From NCBI GenBank assembly GCA_022497145.1, contig MU385948.1, positions 1-64,000 of the forward strand: 64,000 nucleotides of DNA. The letters are read 5' to 3'. Numbering within the stretch: the stretch's first letter is position 1; each line of letters opens with the position of its first letter. The DNA comes from Rostrohypoxylon terebratum. Its lineage: Eukaryota > Ascomycota > Sordariomycetes > Xylariales > Hypoxylaceae. The notes under the pieces were generated by a model. That model had not been told where the DNA came from. It did not search any database and saw only the letters and a list, made by a program, of their open reading frames with translations. Shown here piece by piece: positions 33,909 through 45,585 of the stretch. A program made the position numbers and the translations under genes.

Positions 33909-36900
33909 CTACTGCGGGTTGGACCAAGCGAGGCGCCACTGATCCAAACACTTCTGCAGGATCCCGCTTCCGATAATGTCGAAGCCCGCACCAATAGTTT
34001 CAGAGTATTTCTCCGTTGTCTGAGTCTCAAAAGCAAGGCCGCTTCTTCCAGCCGAGTCGTTGTCATATTTTTCTTCGAAGAAATGGAGCAACTTGATCGG
34101 TGGGTTCTTCTGGGGATCTTGCTCGCTGTCGCGCAGCCGCCGTACCCACTCACGTTGAGGCACGGCCTCAAATTTCAGTCCGGCTGCTCGCAGTGCGGGT
34201 AACAAGTCGTTACTCCAAGAGAAGAGAGACGGGTTCAATACGTGATAGACTTCTTCAGTATTGTCTGGTGTGTTATTTTTTGTGATGCGGCTGAGCCCGG
34301 CTAGTTCGAGGATGGCCGCAGCACACTTATCCACTGGTAGCCAAGAAGGAGTCTGCAAACAAACGTCAGTGGCTATCGGCTTAGTAATTTTACGGAAGTC
34401 CAAAATCGTACCTCATCAAGTATTGGGAGTGCTCCTATCGTGGTCGCACTTTGAATCATCAAGGGAATTGCTTCATTTGGGTTCCAGAGAGCGTTTCGTG
34501 AGTCTCCCATCAATTGACCTGTTCGTAGAACCCTCGCATGAATCCCTGTCCTCTTTGCTGCTGCCCTAATGATGTGCTCAGTCACTAGCTTAGATCTAGC
34601 ATACCCCATGTTCTGAGCATGGTGTAGATCGTCGATATGCGCCTCGCGGATAGTAGCAGGAAGAGGGGTACCTGCAGCAGCTGAGATCGAAGATACGAAG
34701 AAGAATTTCGCTGGTGTTTGGAACGGGACGCTTAAGCATAGCTTGATCATGTTGTGTACGCCAGCAATGTGCGAGCGCTCGAAGCTGCCGAGTCCTACAT
34801 TGAAGTTCACCATCCAGGCGCTATGTATAACGGTAGTAAGACTTGATCGAAGAGCGTTAAAAGTTGGTGGGTCGAGCCCCAAGGATTCTTGACCGAAATC
34901 GCTTGGAAGGCAGACAACCCATTCCATAATACCTTGTTTGAAGAGACCGCGAGTCTGGAGACTCGACACTACACGAGATTGGGCATCTTCAGGCGTCTTT
35001 GCGCGAACCAAGCAGTAAACCTTCTTGACACCAGGTAAAGATACAACTTGAGACAAGACATGTGCTCCGAGCGAGCCTGTGCTTCCGGTAAGGAGCTAAG
35101 GATGACCAATTAGCTGAACTAGCCCGAGTTTTGGTCAAGTGGGACACGATGAACCTACTATAACTTCTCCATCAGGCTGTTGGTTGCCAGGGACGAATAA
35201 GGGGAAGTCCGAATACTTCCCTATCAGATTGGACATCAAGGCTATCTCGTCAGTGTGGTGTAGCTCTTCGCCTGTCCTGAGAGAATAAAGATACGATGCA
35301 AGTTTTTGCGGCGATGGGTGATCGAAACTGACGTTATTAGACAAGACATTGTCGCCGATATCGACTTCGCGCATTATTTTCGCTCTCGCAGTCACAGCTT
35401 GAAGACTGTCGGTTCCACATTCAAAGAAGTCTGTCTCTTCCGTCAACCCCTTTACGCCTATCGTGTTAGTAAATAGTTTCAACAAATATTCTACAAGCTC
35501 GGGCTGGGTCAAAGCCTTTCGGGCTCCATCTCTGGCATCGTCATGTGTCTCAAAGCGCGTATAGACTTCCTCAATTATTTGTTCGAATGTTTTGTACGCT
35601 GCAGCTCGAATGACCGTCCCCTTATCTGTCCGAGGATAGGCGGTGCCATATGGTAGAACCTCTACCATATCAATTGAGACTCGCCCAAACTTCTCCGCGG
35701 CCTCGTTTGCGGCTTCAATTACCGGCCGTAGCGTATTTATGAGGTCATCCTTTTTCATTTCCCTAGCCTTTTCGCTCGGGAAAATGAGTAGTCCCGGAAA
35801 TGCTTTGTTCACTCCGAATATGAGTGCTTCCTCAACTAGCACATGCTCTCGGAGCCGGTGTTCGAAGGGAATCGGCAACACCTTTTCGCCGTTGACGAGC
35901 GTCACTCGGTCGTCAAGTCGCGACATGTACTTGTATGCCAGCGGAATCGTGGGGTGGGGTACAAATATGTCCCTTGTATGGAATGAGTTTGGAGGGTCAT
36001 CTGAGTTGGAACACAATTTCGTCGGTAGGCCATCTAGGACAACACATTCATATAGCCCTTCGCCAATAGGCTCGAAACGAAGATAAGGTGCCACCTTTGG
36101 GAATGGTCGAACATAATTCCATGCCTTGTCCTCCTTATCTCGGAAGGATGTCATGAGCTGGCCCATTTCAGTCCTACAGTCGATCCATTAGTATCCAACA
36201 CACATTAATGTGGGACAAGGTATACGTACGCTCCATAATGGCTTACAAGGTAAACACCGGCGTTGACCAATCTATCTCCCAAATCGTCAGGACAACTGCT
36301 TCCGCCGAATAAGACCAGTTTGCATCGTTTCAATAGATCGATGCCGTGTTCGCTTTCAGAAAGCACCTTAAGTGAATATGGCACACAATGAAAGCTCTCC
36401 GGGTCGAACTGCTCCATGGCGCTCACTAGGTGATCATGGGTCATTGGGAGACTTGCATCGAAGAGCGCTGTTGTAACGGAATAGGTGATACCGCGGAAAA
36501 GAGTGCACAGACCATGATTGTGAAATAGGGGTAACGTTATGAAGGCTCTCAATCCGCTACCCACGGAATAGTTCGTAAGGCAAGCCCGATGGGTCTGATA
36601 TATCGGCTTCGGAACACCAGTAGATCCAGAGGAGTGTAGAATAAAGGCTATCTTCTGCGCTTCATTCTCAATCTTGACCGGCCGTTGAAAACGAGGCTTG
36701 GCCGAGTCCGCTTTTCCATATGTATGCCCGGTCAAGATATCATATTGAGATACTTCATAACTTTCGGCTATTTTCCTGGTAGTTTCTACATAGCTCGACG
36801 TGGTGATGATTTTGTGGCATTTTGTCTTTCCAAGTAGATCTATGTATGCTGGGACGGATAATCTCGTCGATAGAAATAGGACGCCGAATCCAATGCGTGT

Positions 36901-37280
36901 CAGAGCCAATATCGAGATAATGTAATCAAGATTGGACACCCCAATGATAGCTACTATTTCTGATCCATCCTGGCCGGCCTATTTATCCTATTAGAGACAG
37001 CTGACTAGGAACATCAGAGGAAATGTACCTTGGGAACCAGTCCTGATTCGACGTAATGTTTTGCAGCTTCATCTGCGAATAGATCCAACTCTTTTGCCGT
37101 ATAGTAGACATATTTCCCATCTTTTCTAGGATATGCGAGAAGGGGTTTGAACGGGAAAGTAGTCGCTCGATTCACAATCAAATCATTGATACTATCAATT
37201 GATTTGCTGTCATCCTCAGGACTAGGACCCTGATTAGGGGTAGGGTCTAATTGAGAATGTGGCGCTGCCGCGAGAGACAT
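33909..37280 (-). CDS. NRPS-like adenylate-forming reductase (A-T-R)
   Basis: Exons 37280-37029, 36978-36230, 36173-35159, 35095-34412 and 34352-33909 encode 1047 residues, the usual length for fungal A-T-R enzymes. The adenylation domain (about 30-540) has the P-loop-like A3 core FILHSSGSTGVPKP, the PLFHNHG segment and A5 HYGATEMG. The carrier domain (about 590-665) has the phosphopantetheine site FFECGTDSLQAV. The reductase domain (about 690-1040) has the NAD(P) motif LLTGSTGSLGAHVL and the SDR Tyr-Lys pair in GYARSK. It would activate a carboxylic acid with ATP, load it on the carrier, and release it as aldehyde or alcohol with NADPH. There is no condensation domain. Similarity of the PLFHNHG and GGSSCPD regions to fungal aryl-acid reductases suggests an aromatic substrate; this is inference. 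Confidence 0.93.
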
Positions 37281-38074
37281 AATTAAGTACTCCGCAACTC
37301 GGGTGTCTTTAGATCAGATGCAGAAGATTCGGGAGACAATCTTGGCAACCTTAGCTGCCAGAAGAAGCGTTTTTAATACCATTCGGGACTCCTCACACGG
37401 ATAAGCGCCTGTTACCCTCGGTATATTTGTGCTCGGACTGTCTAACTTAATGCATACAACGTTAGGGATTTAGCTGTCTAGATACCGAAATAGTTTTCCC
37501 CCACCTCCGCACCGGAAGGCTCTACGTCATCAAATTGATTCTCCTATTGTTGAAGAGGTATTAAGTCTGCTTCATTTGAGGCTTTAGATCTGAGCATTTC
37601 TTGGCAACCCTGCTTCTTTTCTCACCCCTCTATCTTGCATAGTACTAGTATTATACGTGAAGTAGACTGAAGTCGAGAACTATTAGTTTCATCAGTCTCT
37701 AGGCATTACAACTTACTTATCTATCAACTTTAGAGAGGAGTCATGTGTCTACATCTGGGGACCCCGCTAAATTCCCCACGGGGAAGCGGGTTGAGATGTA
37801 TGGAGCCTGTTATTCAAGGTTAGTGCTACTAGAAGAAATGAAGATAGTAAGGTCGTTTTATTACCTATTAGCTATCTAATGACATTTCCCCCACAAGGAA
37901 TAGGTATTGAAAGATTTTGCTATTATAGTATGGTAGTGTGATGAATTCGGAATTGAATCAGGGGTAATGATTACATAAGCAAAATTCAGGGGGGTTCTTC
38001 TAGCACTTCTGAGAAATGTTGCGATAGAACGGCTACGTACTAGTGATTAGGTACGCACTAGGTCGATATTTTAC
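37281..38074. other. Intergenic, no gene recognised
   Basis: About 790 bp: promoter of the NRPS-like gene and 3' flank of the aldolase gene. No other signal seen. Confidence 0.45.
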
Positions 38075-39131
38075 CTATGACTCGGACATCGCTTTCATGA
38101 CATTTGCCCACTCTTCCCAAGCGCCCTCAGGTATCTTCCCTCTCAGTGGCGCTCGCCCGCCTTCTAGATTACCTAGGCTCGCAATGCGATATATACCTTC
38201 TCGAATTCCCAAGATACCCCATTGGCCAATGAAATCCTCGGCTCGGCTAACTCGATATTGGAGGGTTCTGGCCTCCTTGATTGCGGCGTCGTCAAGTGGT
38301 CGCTTGTTGACAAGCTCAAATAATCGAACCACAGTCTTAGGGAAAAATGAAGCCAATCCATCGATAACTCCAGCGGCATCGAAAACCACAATGGGACCAA
38401 GTTGTTGGCCGAAACCACTGAAGACTCGGAAGTTATCGTGGTCGATTTCGGGCGACGTCGATACCTGAACATGGTACGATACATTGCCGTGGGACCTTTG
38501 CCGTCAGTGGAACGCCTCCTAATATTAGAGGACAGCCACTTACATCTTGCAGCCAACTATGTTTGGATGCTTTGCCAACTTTTCGTATGTTTCGGGTAGC
38601 ACCGTTAGCCCATTCGTCACTCCGGGGTAGTTGTAGCTGTGGAAATTAGCAGACGCAACAAATTTCAAATTCAATTATGATCGCTCACATTAGGATGGGA
38701 ATCGGACTCTTGTCGGCGACGGCAGTATACCATTCTATGAGTCCCTGCTGAGAGGCGGCGCCACCAAAATATCCTGGTGCCAGCACTAGGCCCCATTGGC
38801 ACCCAACATCTTTCGAGTCCTGAAGCCACTCTAGAGCTTCATCGACAGCATTCACGAGAACGCCAGCCATAATTGGGTAATCAGGGAAACCTGCAGCGTC
38901 AAGTCCCTTTCGGACTCCGCTGAGCAGATCTCGCCGCTCCGTTCTGCTTAGGTGCACGGCTTCACCTGTAGACCCGAGAATAACCAGTCCGTGTACTCCA
39001 TTTTTGGCTAAGAATACGCTGTGCTCCGCTTGAGTCGCGACGTCGACCTCGGCCTGGTGTGCTCCCGCGCTAAGGGGCTTGAAAAACGTCGGCGATGGGA
39101 CGTACACGCCAGGGGGTGGGATTCGAACCAT
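38075..39131 (-). CDS. DHDPS/N-acetylneuraminate-lyase family aldolase
   Basis: Exons 39131-38689, 38636-38544 and 38495-38075 encode 318 residues, a TIM-barrel class I aldolase. Family marks are LGSTGEAVHLSRTER, APGYFGG, the Tyr motif YNYPGVTNGL, and the Schiff-base lysine in VGCKMSHGN, split by intron 2 just after the Lys. Fungal members cleave 2-keto-3-deoxy sugar acids or 4-hydroxy-2-oxoglutarate to pyruvate plus an aldehyde. The divergent neighbour is a galactonate dehydratase, whose product is a 2-keto-3-deoxy acid. That makes 2-keto-3-deoxygalactonate aldolase the most economical guess; the pairing is seen, the substrate is inferred. All intron signals are standard. Confidence 0.9.
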
Positions 39132-40121
39132 ACTGTCTGATTTTCTACCTTTTTTTTATAAAATCGCCAAAAATAATATTTTAATATTTCTATGAAAGAA
39201 CACTTTCATACTAGTATTAAATATGAAGAACTACCCAGGTATGATTCGGAGAGTCTCGTGATGGGACCGAGTTCGGGGTGCTAGGTAGAGAGTTTGCTAA
39301 CTCAGGTGGGGAATCGCGACATCGAATGCGGGCAACTATACCCCGAAGTTGGGGTAAGTGGGAAATCGGTCGGCAAATATGCCCGAAACCATAGAACTCT
39401 TTGACCTATGTCAGTGAAAAGGGGATTATAGTATGCTTCTCTAGTCTCAACTTATTCAAAGCCTTTGCTAATAGCTCTGTCAAGGGATCAAACTTGACGG
39501 ATCGGTAGTTACTCGGTTGGCATATCCAATCCAGTCATGTACAAACAATGGATCAGAAAGTTCCCCATTGTGGGCAAACCCTCTATTGGATATGGGTTAA
39601 GGGGTAATTGCCGAGCTCTTCGGACAGTCTAAAAGCACGGTGTTTTGACCTAAACGGACAGCGGTCCATCTAGGCCTGGTTTTAATGGCCTAGGCTATGG
39701 TACACGCTCGTCTACTGAGGGTTTCATTGCTACTTTGAATTGCAATGAATATAGGTAGCTGCGAATAGAGCTATTCTGCAGCATTAATAGGATAGATGAT
39801 AATTCATGTATCTTGGTAAACTTATAGGCGGCGACAGTCAGGCTCACGATTTCCCTGAGTCGAACGAAGGCATGTACGTCGTAAAGAGGTAGGGAAGAAA
39901 ATACCCATAAGACTAAACTTTGTTTGGTATAGTGAGTGTGGATCATCATCCGTTTAGACAACGATACCGTGCTTTTAGACAGTAAGTCGTAACCCCTATA
40001 CAACCCCTCCCCTTTCATCGTGCTCTCCATATACGTGCAGGGGATATATGCAGAAGTTTCGACATGGCCTGGTAGCGATTGGTTTTCTATTATAATCACT
40101 CTTATTGCTCTAGACAACACC
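39132..40121. promoter_or_regulatory. Divergent promoter region of aldolase and dehydratase
   Basis: 990 bp between two divergent start codons of genes likely to act in sequence. It contains the inverted repeat at 39339-39356 and a repeated CGGACAG heptamer at about 39619 and 39655. Coordinated expression from this region is an inference from layout. Confidence 0.4.
39339..39356. promoter_or_regulatory. Inverted repeat TACCCC-N6-GGGGTA
   Basis: Perfect six-base arms with a six-base spacer, about 210 bp upstream of the aldolase start and 765 bp upstream of the dehydratase start. The shape suits a dimeric zinc-cluster regulator or a C2H2 factor. No regulator is identified. Confidence 0.3.
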
Positions 40122-41422
40122 ATGGGCAAGATTTCAAAGATAGAATACTTTCGTGTGCCTCCAAGATGGCTGTTCGTTAAAATCACGGATAAGGATAACC
40201 ATGCTGGTTGGGGAGAAGCTAGTCTTGAAGGGCATACCCAAGCCGTAGAGGGGTGTCTGGATGCGTGGGCAGAAAAATATGTAGGGTTCGAAGCTGAGTA
40301 AGTTCCTCGATTGCTCAGATATAATCTAGTGCTGACAACAATTGAAGTGATATTGAACACATCTGGCAGCTGTCATACCGTGGAGGCTTTTATCGAGGAG
40401 GGCCGGTGCTCATGAGTGCTCTGAGTGGGATAGATATCGCCTTGTGGGATTTGAAAGGCACGCACAGGCCGAAACTTCTCTATAAGTACGAAGAACTAAT
40501 GTGAATTTAGCGAGGAAATTGAATGTCCCAATCTACCAGCTTCTAGGTGGGAAAGTACGGGATAAGCTACGAGTTTACGCATGGATTGGGGGTGATCGTC
40601 CAGGCGATGTCGAAGTGCAAGCGTATGTAACCCTACCCCTGAAGAACTTGACACGCTGATTGAAGAAATTATAGGAATGCCCGTAAAGCACAAGGCTTCA
40701 ACGCGGTCAAGATGAATGCCACTGAAGATCTTGGATGGCTTGACTCACCGCGAAAACTCGAGGAATGTGTGGAGAGGGTGAAGGCTGTCAGGGCCTTAGG
40801 ACTCGATGCAGGGGTCGACTTCCATGGGCGAGTACATAAACCGATGGCAAAGCAACTCGTCGCCAAGCTAGAGCCCCATGATCCCCTCTTCATCGAGGAG
40901 CCCTTGCTGAGTGAGAATATCGGCGGTATCAAGGACATCGCTGCTCACACGCACTTGCCAATCGCTCTTGGTGAGCGCCTTCATAGCAGATGGGACGTCC
41001 GTCCTTTTCTGGAATCTGGATGTGTAGATATCCTACAACCAGATATCTGCCATGTTGGAGGCATATCAGAACTTCGAAGGATTTCCTCAGCTTGCGAGAC
41101 GTACGATGTTGCACTAGCACCTCATTGTCCACTAGGACCAATCGCCTTAGCAGCAAATGTTCAAGTGTGCGCGGTCAGTCCGAACTTCGTAATCCAGGAG
41201 ATGAGTCTTGGCATTCATTATAATGTCGGCGGCCAAGACTTGACAAGTTACACCACAAACCCAGAGGTGTGGAAAGTCACAGATGGATATATCGACCTGA
41301 TGAGCGGACCAGGACTAGGAATCGAAGTTGACGAGGCCCAAGTCCGGGCTTTATCGAAGGATGCGAAGGCATGGGTCAGCCCAAATTTCTTCGGTCCAGG
41401 GAATGAGTTGAGGGAGTGGTAG
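40122..41422 (+). CDS. D-galactonate dehydratase-like enolase-superfamily enzyme
   Basis: Exons 40122-40297, 40348-40457, 40511-40622 and 40675-41422 encode 381 residues, almost the length of bacterial DgoD. Block-by-block similarity is clear: PPRWLFVKI, GWGEASLEGHTQAVE, YRGGFYRGGPVLMSALSGID, GLDAGVDFHGRVHKPMAK, LFIEEPLL, ALGERLHSR, ILQPDICHVGGISE, LAPHCPLGPIALAA and QEMSLGIHYN. The metal ligands Asp, Glu and Glu (DFHGR, EEP, GER) and the catalytic His in APHCPLG are present. The reaction is Mg-dependent loss of water from a sugar acid to a 2-keto-3-deoxy acid. It is shorter than the fungal L-galactonate dehydratase LGD1. Intron 2 is GC-AG (donor GCACGC). An upstream in-frame ATG at 40020 would add 34 residues without family similarity. 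Confidence 0.92.
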
Positions 41423-41607
41423 TCAAAAGACTTTCGGTGCTAAGACTTCACATATCATCTCACTTATGAAGGCAAACATGAAACATCATTCAAAGGGGGG
41501 GCTGAGTCAACAACGAACGATATCTATAAAAATACTTAGCTAAGTAGATACCTTGTCTTCTTGCTTGGGCCCAATACCTACCCGGTAGTATGTATTCCGT
41601 GGTACTT

Positions 41608-43160
41608 TCAGAGACTTCCCATGAACAATCGTATAGCTTCTTCCTTGTGAGCTTCCATGTCTAGTTCGTGGATGAAGTCCCACCTAGGACGGATGACTTC
41701 CCTTAGCTTATCGGGGTCTAAGCTAATCTCAGGGTTCCTCCCACAGAATATTCTTGCAATTTCTCGGCTCGAATCGATGACTCTCTGGCATCTCGGCTTT
41801 CTTACTTGATCGTATGCCTTAAATGCTGCCGGTATATCTTTAGATGAGGTGACTTTACGGAACAGAGTGCCTAGGACCATAGCATCTTCGACAGCCAAAC
41901 CGGCGCCTGACCCCTGCCACTATGGTATGAAGTTCGAATCAACGCGGATTCCATAAAGTCTCTGGAATTGAAAATACAAGTTATGAAGTAGTATTCTTTC
42001 GAATTGTGGCGGAAGATAATTTGAGAATCAAGGAAACTCGAAAAAAAGGGGGAAGAGACGCAAAGGAACCCAGGTGCAACTTACAGGCGTAGTTGCATGA
42101 GCTGCATCCCCGGCAATGCATACATGACCATTGGCATATGTTTTGGTCAATTTATGCTCCCATTGGGAATAGCCCTGTGGATCATCTTGATCGAGCATGA
42201 GCTAGAGTCTTATGAGCACATTATCAAACAAGAGTATAGGCCTAAGCGTATCCCTGGGGTGAACAGTACCTCGATTGCCCCTTCAGCGATTGGTCCATCA
42301 AGCCACCCACGGAGTGTCTGGTTGAGGAATTGTTTCGTGAGTGGTCGTTTCCGATTTTTAGGAGGATCAGTCTCGACGGCAGAGATAATGACTTGAACTA
42401 ATGACCGGTTCTCTAGAACGTCGTGCAATATGAAGGCGCCATCTCCTATCCAACTCCATTTGTAATCAATCTCAAAATACTTTTCACCTAGAACCTTTTT
42501 GGCTTTCTCGAGTGGTACTAAGTTTCTGCTGTCCCAATATCCAGCGGGAGACGCGGCGCATTCTTCTGTAGCCTCTTGCAAGACGTGATTGCGAACGATG
42601 CCAAACACACCATCTGCGCCAATGATGGCATCGAAATACTCAATAGTTCCATCCTGGAATGCCACCTTGACTCCCTCCTCGCCATCGCGTTCTATGGTAG
42701 CTAGTGTTTTATTGGCGTGCAAGATCTCCTGGGGTAGCGGGGCCAAGAGCTCGCGCAAGAGAGAAGCACGGTGAATTACCACCTCGGGTTCCACGTTTGC
42801 TGCAATGTCAAAAAGAAAGGTACCCGCAGCCGGCCCCGAACCCTACGGACGGATCTCAGTACCGCGTCCATGGAACTCGAACGACCGAAGCAAACTTACC
42901 AGCATAGTTCGATTAGAATTCATGTTCACAGCTCCGGCCCTTGCTAGAAGGTCTCCTGCAGAAGGAATTATTTGGCGAAGAGCCTTCTGTGCATTGATTG
43001 ACAGTCCAATAGCAGCACCTCGCTCTGAAAATCTCGGTGCGGCTTCGAACACCTGTATGTCGAGATGGGCATGGACGACGAGAGCGTTTGCTAGTGTCGC
43101 ACCAGCTAGTCCACCTCCGACAACACCCACGCGAATTCGGTCCGCCGATTTGTTTGCCAT
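41608..43160 (-). CDS. FAD-dependent monooxygenase (salicylate-hydroxylase-like)
   Basis: Exons 43160-42900, 42842-42270, 42201-42085 and 41919-41608 encode 420 residues. The N-terminal dinucleotide fold is RVGVVGGGLAGATLANAL; the middle has VIHRASLLRELLAPLP and AIIGADGVFGIVR; the FAD-ribityl motif GDAAHATTPWQGSGAG spans intron 3. This is the class A flavoprotein hydroxylase group that acts on salicylate and related aromatics or on polyketide intermediates with NAD(P)H and O2. Introns 1 and 2 were placed where they restore MLGSGPAAGTFLFD and IELMLDQDDPQGY. Intron 3 is long (165 nt). The 3' end lies 185 bp from that of the convergent dehydratase. Substrate unknown. Confidence 0.9.
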
Positions 43161-44125
43161 GGTGAGACTTGAAAGGTTACCTACTACCTATGATACGCGT
43201 TCGTATCCAACAGTTGATGGGGCACACAAGATTTCAATTTTGGTGAGACGAGATCCGTTGTTAGGTATTTGAACAACGCGGGAATTTTCTGGAATACTAC
43301 GACGGAAGAGGGGTTTGTGAGATGCGGTAAAGGGTGACATGTAGCTTGACCATGCTCTTAGTAAGAAAATGTGCGCACAAACCTATATTGCCTTGTATCC
43401 ACGAAGTATCATGGATTTACATCTACCTGAACTCAGGACCCCCTCGTCGTTCCCCGGATCTCTACTAATGATAGACAGGTACCCAAGTTCTAGCACCCAA
43501 ATATAACGCAGTAAAGAGAGATATTTTCAAAACTGTAGGAAACCCTTGTGTGGAATGCATTGATCTTCACATGGATCATTCGAAAATGGGTACTGGGTAT
43601 ATGCTTGTGGATGAGGTATGGTAAACTGTTTGATCCGGGCAAATCGACCAGTCTACTTGAGGGTATTCCGGAGATACGAGCATGAGATCGAAACTATAGC
43701 CTAAATTCATTGTTTGTGTGCCGACTCCTTCAGCTACTGAGTGACTTTATATGACGGCTCCTATTGGCGGATACCTGCCAGTAGCACAGCATAACTGTGC
43801 CACCTAGGTCCATAGCTGCCAGGTGCTAACCCATATCATTCGCGATAGAGAATATGTAACTATTTGCACAAACACGGTCACCGAGAAAGCTCTACAATCG
43901 CTCGAGTCGGCTAGTAAGATAGTTTTGGCAGACCAAGAGAAGCATTTTATCGTTCTAAGTATGAATGATTGAGCATATTCCATGTGCTCTTTTAGTAGAG
44001 AGCCTGTCTCTAGAGTCTAGGTTAAATAGTAACATCCGGGTCTTTTTTTAAGGAAAAAGAGATGAACCTTCGACCCGTTATTCCTAGATGCTACTCTCCG
44101 GTCGCACGGGAAGCATAGCGGAGTT
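43161..44125. other. Divergent intergenic region
   Basis: About 965 bp of promoter DNA between the monooxygenase and the SAT4-type gene. No other feature seen. Confidence 0.45.
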
Positions 44126-45585
44126 ATGGCGATCACACTGAAATATTACTGTGAACCTGGGTATATCATTGCCGCCGGTATTGTCTTATCTGTTCTGGAT
44201 GCTGTCTCTATCGCACTTCGAATGTATACTCGACAGAAACAACGACAGCGATTGTTAGCTGACGACTGGCTTATGATACCTGCTTCGGTACTTGCTCCTT
44301 GTAGAATCTAAGTTTTGAAGGAGCCGTACTCACATGTATTTAGATCCTCACAGCGGGTATTGGAGCCTGTCTAGTCTATGGAGTCTCGCAAGAGGCGTTC
44401 TGATATCCTACCAAGACCGATGGAGATTTGACCGGAAACCCCCTTGAAATTAGTAGCAAGCAAATGTCCACAGCCTTCAAAGTAAGTACATGCCAACGCA
44501 TGTCCAGGGCCTACCTAGAAAACCACCATTGACACCATTCCTGATATTTTAGATCGAATTCGTGGTTATCTGCATGATTCCCCTAGCCTTAGGGTGCACC
44601 AAAGCGTCTTTCCTCCTTTTTTACAAGAGGATATTCTCGATAAATGCAAAAGTCGATATATTCCTCACAGGGTTCGTCGTAGTTGTAAGCGTATGGACTA
44701 TCGGGTTCTTCTTCGCGACGATATTTGAATGTGGTATGAACTTTTGGGTCCTTTGGGGCACCAAGTCGAGTGGTAAGAACATAACATCGCATTGTGTTAA
44801 CACTCAACACCTGTCTCTTGCGTTTGGGATTGCGGACTTCATCACAGATGCCATTATAATTGGCATCCCTATTCCTTTAGTAAGTTCTACGTTGTCGATA
44901 TATATCACGATATATGGATGTTAATGGAGGTAGATTTGACGCCTGTACTTGTCGGCGAGCAAGAAGATTGCGGTCATCGGTGTGTTCCTCCTAGGAGGGG
45001 TGTGAGTAAGGCTCTATGCACGAACAACGATCTGTTGCTGATGATATAATAGGACAATTGCAGCGTCGTTAACACGTCTCCTTGTCATAACCCGGGATGT
45101 TCATGCGGACGTGACGTATAACCCGTATGAAGATCAGATTTGTAAGTTCTCTCTAGATCTAAGGGGAACTTAGAAGAATATACCTACATCGTACATACCT
45201 ACCTATATATACCTAGTGTGTGGCTGACCTTTTTTTAGTGGTGATAACGGAGTACCTGTATTGGGGAATGATCGAATGTGGTATTGGTGTGTTCGCCGCA
45301 TGCTTGCCGACTTTACGATACCTGGTCCATAAGCTGACAGTCCGAACAATCGTCGACAGCACTAGAAGTTTATTCCTCGGATCAATGCCATCAGCGCTGC
45401 CTTACAGAAACAGCAGACAGGAAAACATCTATACGGGAAATTCAGCCAACAATTTCCATTTAGAAACACGGCATACGTATAGATGCGCAAGTTTTCGTCC
45501 ACTTCCAGGAGAGGCTCCAGGGGTGACGCCTTTACCTAGAGCCGAGTATCATCCTCTGAGAGGATACCGGAAACAGGACGTATAG
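44126..45585 (+). pseudogene. SAT4/rhodopsin-domain integral membrane protein with two in-frame TGA codons
   Basis: Six exons (44126-44287, 44344-44481, 44553-44879, 44934-45001, 45053-45141, 45239-45585) with good splice signals add to 377 codons, a normal length for this family. Seven-helix character is visible (IIAAGIVLSVLDAVSIALR, ILTAGIGACLVYGV, VFAACLPTLRYLV). Family marks include DDWLMIPAS, CTKASFLLFYKRIF, LSLAFGIADFITDAIIIGIP, SASKKIAVIGVFLLGG and YWGMIECGIGVFAACLPTLR. Two codons read TGA: 44401-44403, where family members usually have Gly, and 44937-44939, where Trp is usual (I-W-R-L). The frame is otherwise clean, so inactivation seems recent. Some fungal SAT4-type proteins are linked to plant infection or to metabolite clusters; the role here is unknown. 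Confidence 0.8.

Noticed and set aside
39115..39131. Perfect tRNA B-box (GGTTCGAATCC) on the minus strand
   Set aside because: It is the start of the aldolase coding sequence (MVRIPPPG). No A-box or acceptor stem lies at the proper distance.
44401..44939. TGA codons read as selenocysteine in the SAT4-type gene
   Set aside because: Filamentous ascomycetes are not known to have selenocysteine machinery, and the expected residues are Gly and Trp, not Cys.
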